Source of the DNA: Lachnospiraceae bacterium UBA7481
GTDB lineage: Bacteria; Bacillota; Clostridia; Lachnospirales; Lachnospiraceae
Direction: 5' to 3'
NCBI GenBank assembly: GCA_002478505.1
Contig: DLOP01000179.1
Location: 1-5,421, forward strand
DNA length: 5,421 nt
This document shows positions 1 through 5,284 of the stretch, piece after piece. A program made the translations under genes and the position numbers. The notes under the pieces are model-generated. The model did no database searches. It was not told where the DNA came from and worked only from the letters and a program-made list of their open reading frames with translations. The first letter of the stretch is position 1, and every line of letters starts with the position of its first letter.

Positions 1-1
1 G

Positions 2-1276
2 AAGCAGCGTATCCAAGTTTCTGTAGCAAGAGGTATGGGTACCTGCTGTGTATCCGGCTGCTCACAGATCAATATGGATGAAGAGAATAAGAAATTTACG
101 CTTGCCGGTAAGGAATATCATGAAGGAGACTGTATCTCTATCGATGGTTCCACAGGTAAGATTTACGATGGTATCATTGCAACGGTAGATGCAACGATTG
201 GCGGTGAGTTCGGACGTATCATGGCATGGGCGGACGAGTTCAGACGTCTGAAAGTAAGAACGAATGCGGATACGCCAAGGGATGCAAAAAAAGCAAGAGA
301 ACTTGGTGCAGAGGGTATCGGTCTCTGCCGTACAGAGCATATGTTCTTTGAGGAGAGCCGTATCGAAGCATTCCGTGAGATGATCTGTTCCGATACCGTA
401 GAAGAAAGAGAAGCTGCACTGGCTAAGATCCTTCCGATGCAGCAGGCTGACTTTGAAGCCCTGTATGAAGCTTTGGAAGGTAACCCGGTAACGATCCGTT
501 TCCTGGATCCGCCACTGCATGAATTTGTTCCTACTGAGGAAAAGGATATCGAGAATCTTGCAGAAGCAAAGCATAAGACAGTAGATGAGATCAAAGCGGT
601 AACCAGTTCCCTGCATGAGTTTAATCCGATGATGGGACACCGAGGCGTACGTCTTGCCGTTACCTATCCGGAAATTGCTAAGATGCAGACAACAGCGGTA
701 ATCCGCGCTGCAATCAATGTAAAGAAGAAACATCCGGATTGGAATGTTAAGCCGGAAATCATGATCCCGTTGATCGGTGATAACAAGGAATTCCTTTATG
801 TAAAGAAGACAGTTGTTGAAGTTGCTGATGAAGAGATCAAAAAGGCAGGAAGTGATATTGCCTACGAAGTGGGAACCATGATCGAGATCCCGAGAGCTGC
901 GCTTACGGCGGATGAGATTGCTAAGGGAGCTGACTTCTTCTGCTTTGGAACGAATGACCTGACCCAGATGACTTACGGATTCTCCCGTGATGATTCCGGC
1001 AAGTTCCTTGAAGCTTACTACAACGCTAAGATCTTTGAAAACGATCCGTTCTCAAGACTTGACCAGAGCGGTGTCGGCAAGCTGATGGAGATGGCGATCA
1101 ACCTTGGCCGTCCTGTAAATTCCAAGCTGCATTTTGGTATCTGTGGAGAGCATGGCGGAGATCCTACTTCCGTAGAGTTCTGTCATAAGATCGGTCTGGA
1201 TTATGTATCCTGTTCACCGTTCAGGGTGCCTATTGCAAGACTTGCTGCAGCACAGGCGGCGATCAATAATGGATGA
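2..1276 (+). CDS. ppdK: Pyruvate, phosphate dikinase, C-terminal part (5' end outside window)
   Basis: PPDK reversibly interconverts pyruvate, ATP and phosphate with PEP, AMP and pyrophosphate in cytosolic central metabolism. About 425 codons are present, against roughly 870 for the family. Numbering from the Met at 35, the PEP/pyruvate TIM-barrel residues are all visible: Arg99 in CRTEHMFF, Arg155 in IRFLDPPLHEF, Glu284 in GTMIEIPRAAL, Asn307-Asp308 in FGTNDLTQ and Cys370 in GICGEHGGDP. They match Arg561, Arg617, Glu745, Asn768/Asp769 and Cys831 of the C. symbiosum enzyme with an almost constant offset. The C-terminus SPFRVPIARLAAAQAAINNG is complete and ends in TGA. The Met at 35 is internal (VARGMGTCCVSGC), not a start. 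Oddity: codons at 2-22 do not match the family, and the position of the phosphorylated swivel His (codon 11-13) reads Ile. The barrel half looks fully functional. Confidence 0.97.
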   Translation, partial: KQRIQVSVARGMGTCCVSGCSQINMDEENKKFTLAGKEYHEGDCISIDGSTGKIYDGIIATVDATIGGEFGRIMAWADEFRRLKVRTNADTPRDAKKARELGAEGIGLCRTEHMFFEESRIEAFREMICSDTVEEREAALAKILPMQQADFEALYEALEGNPVTIRFLDPPLHEFVPTEEKDIENLAEAKHKTVDEIKAVTSSLHEFNPMMGHRGVRLAVTYPEIAKMQTTAVIRAAINVKKKHPDWNVKPEIMIPLIGDNKEFLYVKKTVVEVADEEIKKAGSDIAYEVGTMIEIPRAALTADEIAKGADFFCFGTNDLTQMTYGFSRDDSGKFLEAYYNAKIFENDPFSRLDQSGVGKLMEMAINLGRPVNSKLHFGICGEHGGDPTSVEFCHKIGLDYVSCSPFRVPIARLAAAQAAINNG

Positions 1277-1326
1277 GATAAGTTTTTTAATGATTTGGCG
1301 AAAGTGTAAAGAAATGGCTTGAAATA

Positions 1327-1349
1327 AATAGAAAGCGTAGCTTTCTATT
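1327..1349 (+). repeat. Perfect 10-bp inverted repeat downstream of ppdK
   Basis: AATAGAAAGC and GCTTTCTATT are exact reverse complements around a GTA loop. The hairpin starts 50 bases after the ppdK stop and precedes the better terminator candidate. It has no T-run directly after it, so it is more likely an mRNA 3'-end stability structure or an unrelated palindrome than a terminator by itself. Confidence 0.6.
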
Positions 1350-1369
1350 GGGATTATTGAGCTTAGAGG

Positions 1370-1404
1370 GGTTCACCGGGGTGACTGGTGAGCCTTTCTT
1401 TTTA
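1370..1404 (+). terminator. Probable Rho-independent terminator of ppdK
   Basis: GGTTCACC (1370-1377) pairs with GGTGAGCC (1387-1394), with one G-U pair, around a 9-base loop. It is followed at once by TTTCTTTTTA. The placement about 95 bases after the ppdK stop fits termination of that transcript. A shorter competing fold, CACC/GGTG, exists inside it. Confidence 0.75.
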
Positions 1405-1435
1405 TGGTTTTTCGATACCGCTGATAACATAGCGA

Positions 1436-1726
1436 TTGATACAATTTGGCAAAAGCATACTTATGCAACTTGCAGGCTGCGTAGGAATGGGCATCTTTTT
1501 CGATTGGGTGTATATGAGGACGCATAACATTTGGGCAGTTACAATTATTCACTTTATCAATAACAATATGGGGAGTGCTTTATTTGATGCTTCTCCAGCT
1601 GGTGTCGTATGGGACTGGCAGACAACGCTGATTAGTATTTCTCTTTATCTGATTGTATATATGCCCTTCCTTTTAACAAAAGAATATCGAGGGTCATCTG
1701 CCGGCGTTAATGATGAAACATTTTAA
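1436..1726 (+). pseudogene. CPBP/CAAX-type intramembrane protease, C-terminal remnant
   Basis: The 96-residue frame is hydrophobic, with likely membrane segments at about residues 8-27, 31-50 and 62-80. It carries RTHNIWAVTIIHFINNN, which matches the last conserved CPBP (Abi) motif, HxxxN/D: His39 and Asn43. Family members are usually 200-300 residues and need an upstream EExxxR motif and a second His motif, both absent here. The frame opens only at a TTG, an in-frame TAG lies just upstream (1430-1432), and I see no ribosome binding site. It therefore appears to be the 3' end of a gene whose first two thirds were deleted, lying right after the ppdK terminator. Catalytic activity is not expected. 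Family members act in membrane proteolysis or bacteriocin self-immunity, which cannot be assigned to this fragment. Confidence 0.72.
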
Positions 1727-1732
1727 AACAAA

Positions 1733-1761
1733 TTTAAAACGGATGAGCTTATTGGTATAAA
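1733..1761 (+). promoter_or_regulatory. Candidate sigma-A promoter for the cupin gene
   Basis: TTTAAA (1733-1738) and TATAAA (1756-1761) are 17 bases apart, and the -10 is preceded by TGG, giving an extended -10. It lies 85 bases before the cupin ATG, after the CPBP remnant. The -35 match is weak and the region is A/T-rich, so this is tentative. Confidence 0.4.
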
Positions 1762-1846
1762 TTGGATGCAAAAACATGACGAAATATTAATGGTACAAGG
1801 TAAAGCGCTGTCTGTATCCATAAAAATGGGATTGGAGGAAGAAAAC

Positions 1847-2164
1847 ATGGAAAATGCATCATTTATTACACCGGAAGGACATGAAGGATTTCTGGCTAAA
1901 AAACTGTTTGATGAGATGGGTAATATTCAGTGGGGAGCAGTTGCCTATATTGAAAAGGATGGTGGTGGACCCATAGGGAATCATACCCATAGTGATAACC
2001 ACATATTTATCGTTGTTGATGGTGAGGTAGAAATAGTCATGGATGACAAGACGCATATTGTCAAGAAAGACGAAATGTTTTTTGTTGACGGATTGACTCC
2101 ACATTCTATCTGGAATCATGGTTCAGATACAGCAAAAGTAATCAAAATATCTGTCAAACGATAA
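1847..2164 (+). CDS. Small single-domain cupin protein
   Basis: This 105-residue protein has one cupin beta-barrel, probably cytosolic and metal-binding. Motif 1 is visible as GNHTHSDNHIFIVVDGEVEI, with His46 and His48. The position normally held by Glu is His52. Motif 2 is DGLTPHSIWN, with His86 and Asn90. Length and start fit a complete one-domain cupin of the phosphomannose-isomerase-like or sugar-sensing kind. The start at 1847 is chosen because GGAGGAA (1834-1840) lies six bases before it. The frame is open further upstream to an ATG at 1766, but that start has no comparable site and its 27 extra residues do not look like cupin. The next ORF starts on the base after its TAA stop. Substrate unknown; cupins of this type include enzymes, isomerases and ligand sensors. 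Confidence 0.82.
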   Translation: MENASFITPEGHEGFLAKKLFDEMGNIQWGAVAYIEKDGGGPIGNHTHSDNHIFIVVDGEVEIVMDDKTHIVKKDEMFFVDGLTPHSIWNHGSDTAKVIKISVKR

Positions 2165-2497
2165 ATGCTTAATGTCATAGAGGTGTTGGGTGCAGAGCCA
2201 AAGGATTATGAGGTTTACGAGTTCATTCTGAAACATTACTATAGTTTGCAATTTAGTCCAGCTGTGGCAACTGTTGTAAAGGAAAACATTAGGAATCCAA
2301 AGCGAATGCAGCGTGACGTAAGAAAACAATTGCGGGACACGGGGATTGGTACAAAATCGCAGCAGGCTTTGAAATTACAGCAGGAGCAGAACAAACAGGA
2401 ACGTAAAGTGAAAAGCCGAGAGCGGAAACTGGCTGAATCCAAGCGAATGTTTGAACTGAAACAGCAAAAGAAAAAAGAGAAACATCGGGGCAGATAA
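2165..2497 (+). pseudogene. YjdF-family protein lacking its N-terminus
   Basis: The 110-residue frame matches the body and tail of YjdF proteins: GAEPKDYEVYEFIL (residues 9-22), NPKRMQR (44-50), GIGTKSQQALKLQ (60-72) and a long Lys/Arg/Gln/Glu-rich helix ending EKHRGR. Full-length members are about 140-150 residues and begin with a beta-strand segment of some 35-45 residues that is missing here. YjdF has no firmly known biochemical role; in Bacillus the gene lies under a riboswitch sensing azaaromatic compounds, and no such leader is seen here. Its ATG directly follows the cupin TAA in the same frame, and it has no ribosome binding site of its own. Any translation must therefore come from stop-restart coupling or readthrough. 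It is called a probable pseudogene, though a translated short form is possible. Confidence 0.7.
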
Positions 2498-2510
2498 TGC
2501 CCTGTTGTGT
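2486..2510 (+). terminator. Weak terminator candidate after the YjdF fragment
   Basis: CGGGGCA (2486-2492) pairs with TGCCCTG (2498-2504), with one G-U pair, around a GATAA loop that contains the yjdF stop codon. The tail TTGTGTTCT is only moderately T-rich. It could separate the cupin/yjdF unit from the next gene, but it is weak. Confidence 0.4.
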
Positions 2511-2547
2511 TCTCACATAAATTGAAATTTAAAAGAGGGAAAAAGAG

Positions 2548-3813
2548 ATGATTATAGAAAAAGCAGAAAAAGAGGATTTACACAAAATACTTGATTTGCA
2601 GTATTTGGCATATCAAAGTGAAGCAAAACTTTTTAATAATTCCAATATCCCTCCATTGAAACAGACTTTATCTGATTTGAAAAATGAATATCAAAAAGGT
2701 CTTATTTTAAAAGCATTAGATGAAAATAATGTTATTATAGGTTCTGTAAGAGCTTATAGTGATAATGGAACAGTCTATATCGGAAAATTGATGGTTCATC
2801 CAGAAAAGCAACGGCAAGGAATTGGAACAAAACTTCTTCTTGAAATAGAAAAAGCATATCCAGGGCAAAGATATGAACTTTTTACAAGCACTAAAAGCAA
2901 AAAGAATATAATGCTGTATGAACAGTTAGGATATAAAATTTTTGATGAAAAGCAAATTACAAATGAATTAAGATTTGTGTATTTAGAAAAGTGTAAAACG
3001 GGAAATCGGGATTGTTGGAGGAAAAATAGAGAAATGGCAGTATATGAGTTTGATGGCGAAAAATATAAACAGGCTTCAAAGCATCAAAAAGAATGGGGAA
3101 ATAATTTAATTTCCCAGTTGCATTTATGTGGTAATGAGGTTGTATTAGATTTGGGATGTGGAGATGGTGTTTTATCTGAGCAGATTGCGAAGCTTGTCCC
3201 GCAAGGAAAGGTTATCGGAATAGATGCGTCTTATGGGATGTTACAAACAGCGAAAAAATTAGAATGTGATAATTTGTCATTTGTGCAGATAGATATAAAT
3301 GATATGGATTTTTCAGACGAATTTGATATTATCTTTTCCAATGCGGCATTACACTGGGTTTTGAATCATTCATTATTATTGAACCATTCATTTCGTGCAT
3401 TAAAGCAAGGCGGAAGTATTCATTGGAACTTTGCGGGGGATGGTACTTGTGCGGCATTTTATGATGTGGTGCGCATGAAAATGAGGGATAAACAATATGC
3501 TCCTTATTTTAATGGTTTTATATGGCCGTGGTTTATGCCATCAAAAGAGCAGTATAAAGCACTGATTGAACCAGTTGGATTTTCAAAGATTGAAATAGTA
3601 GAGGAAAATAAGGACAGGTATTTTTCTGATACTGGTGAAATGATAAAGTGGATAGATCAGCCAAGTATTGTACCATTTATTAAATGTATACCAGACAATA
3701 TGAAAGAGTCCTTTCGGAGGGAAGTTATACAACTGATGGTTGAAAAAACAAAGCAGAAGGACGGAACCTGCTTTGAAACATTCCGAAGAATAAATGTGAC
3801 GGCAATAAAATAA
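2548..3813 (+). CDS. GNAT acetyltransferase fused in frame to a Tam-like SAM methyltransferase
   Basis: Residues 1-148 form a GNAT acetyltransferase. The acetyl-CoA-binding motif A is VHPEKQRQGIGTKLL, with QRQGIG at 88-93, followed by a typical closing segment (NIMLYEQLGYKIF). Residues 163-421 form a class I SAM methyltransferase resembling trans-aconitate 2-methyltransferase. Motif I is VLDLGCGDG (199-207), the acidic ribose-binding residue is in GID (226), IDIND lies at 248-252, and FDIIFSNAALHW is at 259-270; the family-like C-terminal part is complete. AGAGGG upstream of the ATG gives the start. The linker (149-162, CKTGNRDCWRKNRE) is short, charged and resembles neither domain. GGAGGA at 3017 and an ATG at 3034 lie in it, so the methyltransferase was probably once a separate gene and may still be made separately. 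Substrates unknown; GNATs of this kind modify small molecules or antibiotics. The block is visibly more A/T-rich than ppdK, suggesting transfer. Confidence 0.88.
   Translation: MIIEKAEKEDLHKILDLQYLAYQSEAKLFNNSNIPPLKQTLSDLKNEYQKGLILKALDENNVIIGSVRAYSDNGTVYIGKLMVHPEKQRQGIGTKLLLEIEKAYPGQRYELFTSTKSKKNIMLYEQLGYKIFDEKQITNELRFVYLEKCKTGNRDCWRKNREMAVYEFDGEKYKQASKHQKEWGNNLISQLHLCGNEVVLDLGCGDGVLSEQIAKLVPQGKVIGIDASYGMLQTAKKLECDNLSFVQIDINDMDFSDEFDIIFSNAALHWVLNHSLLLNHSFRALKQGGSIHWNFAGDGTCAAFYDVVRMKMRDKQYAPYFNGFIWPWFMPSKEQYKALIEPVGFSKIEIVEENKDRYFSDTGEMIKWIDQPSIVPFIKCIPDNMKESFRREVIQLMVEKTKQKDGTCFETFRRINVTAIK
3017..3036 (+). promoter_or_regulatory. Internal ribosome binding site and ATG at the fusion joint
   Basis: GGAGGA (3017-3022) lies about 12 bases before the ATG at 3034, which begins MAVYEFDGEKYKQ, the expected N-terminus of stand-alone Tam-like methyltransferases. 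The spacing is somewhat long but usable. It suggests separate translation of a 259-residue methyltransferase in addition to the long product. Confidence 0.55.
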
Positions 3814-3872
3814 ATTCTCGTTTGTCGGAGAGTTGACCAGAGTGAAAAACTAACACAAGGAAAAATGATAGG

Positions 3873-4109
3873 ATGAAAGTTTTAGATGTGTTTTCATGGT
3901 TGCCTGCAAAAGAGATAAGCATAGAGGAATTGGAACAGATATTTATAGGGCATCTCAATGAGACATATGAAGGGGAATACAAGGTATTGCTGGAATTGCC
4001 GGATAATGCAAATAAGAACATCCTTGACAGCAGGGCAACATTAATAGAAGAAGGGAAGAAGGTTGCCTGTATTTTGAAAGCCGGAAAGGTTATTGCTGTT
4101 GTAGGATAG
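3873..4109 (+). CDS. Unrecognised 78-residue protein, possibly C-terminally cut
   Basis: I do not recognise this family. The protein is soluble and acidic in its first half (EISIEELEQIF, then NETYEGEYKVLLELPD) and ends with an alternating hydrophobic strand (KKVACILKAGKVIAVVG), with no signal peptide or membrane segment. A ribosome binding site candidate AAGGA lies about 12 bases before the ATG, a loose fit. The TAG stop (4107-4109) falls at the point where the IS3 orfB remnant on the other strand begins to be recognisable. The last residues and the stop may therefore have been set by the rearrangement, and the original protein could have been longer. It follows the GNAT-methyltransferase gene by 59 bases and may share its transcript. 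Real coding status is moderately likely; function unknown. Confidence 0.5.
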   Translation: MKVLDVFSWLPAKEISIEELEQIFIGHLNETYEGEYKVLLELPDNANKNILDSRATLIEEGKKVACILKAGKVIAVVG

Positions 4110-4615
4110 ACCCTGCGGGAAAATAAATCCATTACAATACATAGATAATACCATTTGCCAGCCGCTTTAATGTATGTATAATCACTAGCCCAAACCAGAT
4201 CTGGAGATTTTTGATTAAATTTCTGGTGGAGATGGTTGGCGCACTCGCCATTATCATTATGTTTATAGTTATGGTATGGCTAATCGGTTGACATTCTAGG
4301 TAGTTGAAGGATTTTCATCAATCGGTACACTCGCCCGACGCTGATGTGAATGCCATAATCACGCTGTAGAACATAAGCGATTTTGTAAGCACCCAGACGT
4401 TTGTTATAGTCAGCATAGATTTGCAGAACCGTTTTTGCAATCTCCTGATTTTGTCTTGTACGTACAGCTGGTTCTGACCTATAATGCTTGTAATAAGTGC
4501 TTCTGTTGACACCTAAGACTTTGCAGAGAAGTTTAATGTCATGCTGGAAGCGAAGCTTATGAACAGCCTCTAATCGTTGTTGGAGTGTGGCGTGAAGATG
4601 GCAATCGCTTTTTTT
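4110..4615 (-). pseudogene. IS3-family transposase OrfB, broken and truncated
   Basis: Translating the minus strand in the -1 frame relative to orfA gives a typical OrfB: RLEAVHKLRFQHDIKLLC, NRSTYYKHY, GAYKIAYVLQRDYGIHIS, GRVYRLMKILQL, HNDNGECANHLHQKF and DLVWASDYTYIKAAGKWYYL. The aspartate in WASDYTY is the first residue of the catalytic DDE triad. The sequence runs into MDLFSRRV and then ends, so the second Asp and the Glu are missing, about 110 residues short of the family length near 280. An in-frame TAG at 4280-4282 replaces a codon in RMSTD-x-PYH, with the same frame resuming afterwards. No functional transposase can be made from it. Confidence 0.88.
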
Positions 4616-4863
4616 AGTATCAGGTTTTCCTCCTCAAGTTGTGCATTTCGCTTTTGGAGTTCTTTTACCTGTAGAGCAGTTAAAACTTCACCATTATCAA
4701 CTTCTACAGTAGAGTATTGCTTAATCCATCTGCTGAGAGCATTAATGGAAACGCCATATTCTTTGCAAAGGGCAGTCTGCGATTTGCTGCCATTTTGATA
4801 AAGGTTGACGAGCGTACGTTTGAACTCTTCGTCATACCTGGTTCCGTGTTTGTTTGTGGACAT
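4570..4863 (-). CDS. IS3-family transposase OrfA (DNA-binding subunit)
   Basis: This 97-residue protein appears complete. Residues 8-50 form the IS3/IS911-type helix-turn-helix (RYDEEFKRTLVNLY, then CKEYGVSINALSRWIKQY) that binds the element's terminal repeats. Residues 60-90 form a leucine-zipper-like coiled coil (LTALQVKELQKRNAQLEEEN, then LILKKAIAIF) used for multimerisation. AAGGAGG lies seven bases before the ATG and settles the start. Its end overlaps orfB, as is usual when OrfAB is made by frameshifting. With OrfB broken, this protein may only act as a binding protein or repressor on related copies elsewhere, which is inference. Confidence 0.9.
   Translation of the reverse strand: MSTNKHGTRYDEEFKRTLVNLYQNGSKSQTALCKEYGVSINALSRWIKQYSTVEVDNGEVLTALQVKELQKRNAQLEEENLILKKAIAIFTPHSNND
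4609..4615 (-). other. A7 slippery site for -1 frameshifting, orfA to orfB
   Basis: On the minus strand the orfA codons CTA-AAA-AAA-GCG form A_AAA_AAA followed by G, the classic IS3-family -1 slippage heptamer. Slipping back one base enters the orfB frame, which is open from here and has no obvious start of its own. The orfA stop lies 37 bases downstream. Confidence 0.75.
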
Positions 4864-4892
4864 GTGGGTACCTCCTTTTGGGTGTCTGATTT

Positions 4893-4922
4893 ATTGTAAT
4901 ACATAGTTACTTATCGTGTCCA
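4893..4922 (-). promoter_or_regulatory. Candidate transposase promoter inside the IS
   Basis: On the minus strand TGGACA (-35) and TACAAT (-10) each differ from consensus at one base and are separated by 18 bases. The -10 ends 29 bases before the orfA start codon and about 13 before its ribosome binding site. The location just inside the IS end is usual for IS3 elements. Confidence 0.6.
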
Positions 4923-4935
4923 CTTTTATAGTATA

Positions 4936-5133
4936 GATCTAGGACCGGACTATGTTGACGCCCCCTTTACGGAAGTCAGAAAAGCCCAGCACGAAGCCGT
5001 AAAGAGAATGGAAAACGTATATCTTGCGGAAATCTGTGACCTGGGTCAGTATAATGAGCTTCATCCACAAAACAAAAAGGATGTGGCAAAACGGCTGTTT
5101 GACTTATATAAAAATAAGATGATGGAAGAATAG
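4936..5133 (+). pseudogene. Sialate O-acetylesterase-like SGNH hydrolase, C-terminal fragment
   Basis: An open frame of 65 codons with no start reads YVDAPFTEVRKAQHEAV, YLAEICDLGQYNELHPQNKKD and VAKRLFDLYKNKMMEE before TAG. The DLGxxNxxHPxNKxxVxxRL pattern is the C-terminal block of sialate O-acetylesterase-type (SASA) esterases. Its Asp...His pair provides part of the Ser-His-Asp triad, and these enzymes deacetylate sialic acids or plant polysaccharides. Full-length members are several hundred residues. Here everything before the block, including the nucleophile GxS motif, is missing, and the fragment abuts the IS end. The simplest reading is IS insertion into the esterase gene followed by deletion of the region beyond. 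Product class is fairly sure; it is not functional. Confidence 0.75.
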
Positions 5134-5152
5134 TTATGTAAACCTAAATTCC

Positions 5153-5164
5153 TGCTAATTAGCA
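5153..5164. promoter_or_regulatory. 12-bp palindrome, operator-like (distal site)
   Basis: TGCTAATTAGCA is perfectly self-complementary. Its centre is 23 bases upstream of the centre of the larger palindrome at 5170-5193, and both share the TTGC/GCAA- and GCTA/TAGC-type half-site bases. It lies about 120 bases before the lipoprotein start. Confidence 0.45.
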
Positions 5165-5169
5165 ACAAT

Positions 5170-5193
5170 CAACTATTGCTATAGCAATAGTTG
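5170..5193. promoter_or_regulatory. 24-bp perfect palindrome, probable operator of the lipoprotein gene
   Basis: CAACTATTGCTA is followed directly by its exact reverse complement TAGCAATAGTTG, with no spacer. A perfect, loopless palindrome of this size in an intergenic region is typical of a homodimeric repressor site; its TTGC...GCAA core resembles MarR-family operators, but the regulator is not in the window. It contains TGCTATAGC, a poor extended -10, so it may overlap the promoter. It lies 91 bases before the lipoprotein ATG. Confidence 0.6.
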
Positions 5194-5203
5194 TAAAGAA
5201 GAG

Positions 5204-5222
5204 TTTATGTTTTTCACATAAA
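5204..5222 (+). other. Small hairpin in the lipoprotein gene leader
   Basis: TTTATGT and ACATAAA form a 7-bp, A/T-only stem around TTTTC. Thermodynamically weak, with no T-run after it. It may be a second half-site pair or chance. Confidence 0.3.
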
Positions 5223-5284
5223 ATGAAAGGTGGCAGCAGTGCGTTGGGCATACGTGCCGCAGTAAATTAAGAAGGAGACAGGAA

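Larger units (their letters stand above)
4110..4935 (-). mobile_element. IS3-family insertion sequence, distal end deleted
   Basis: Read on the minus strand, the element has an outer end near 4935, a promoter, orfA, an A7 frameshift site, and orfB up to about 4110. There the transposase sequence stops abruptly inside the DDE domain and the far terminal repeat is missing. The outer end is placed by where the esterase-like frame resumes (4936) and by the short stretch GTCCACTTTTATAGTAT, which looks like an IS terminus; it is uncertain by several bases. No target-site duplication can be checked because the other end is gone. The copy cannot move by itself, as orfB is also interrupted by a stop codon. 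Confidence 0.85.

Noticed and set aside
62..733. Long antisense ORF (223 codons) and a second one at 163-594, opposite ppdK
   Set aside because: Both lie fully inside a certain coding gene, are Cys/Ser/Arg-rich with no domain pattern, and have no ribosome binding site.
1766..1846. Upstream ATG extending the cupin by 27 residues
   Set aside because: It has no ribosome binding site, while the ATG at 1847 has GGAGGAA at ideal spacing. The added residues do not fit the cupin fold.
3725..4132. Minus-strand ORF of 135 codons beginning MDLFSRRV
   Set aside because: Only the first eight residues are genuine OrfB sequence. The rest is the antisense of the 78-residue ORF and of the methyltransferase end, reached by reading past the IS breakpoint.
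4318..4512. Minus-strand ORF of 64 codons inside the IS
   Set aside because: It is a shadow: the true orfB frame over this stretch gives recognisable transposase residues.
4577..4899. Plus-strand ORFs opposite orfA
   Set aside because: They are antisense to a well-supported orfA, with low-complexity Ser/Phe content and no family resemblance.
5222..5270. T-box or other riboswitch in the lipoprotein leader (GGTGGCAGCAG)
   Set aside because: The T-box core would read close to GGTGGNACCGCG. Here only the first part matches, and there is no specifier stem or terminator.
5134..5284. Terminator of the esterase fragment formed by the 24-bp palindrome
   Set aside because: The palindrome has no loop bases and no following T-run, so an operator is a better reading, although a bidirectional role is not excluded.
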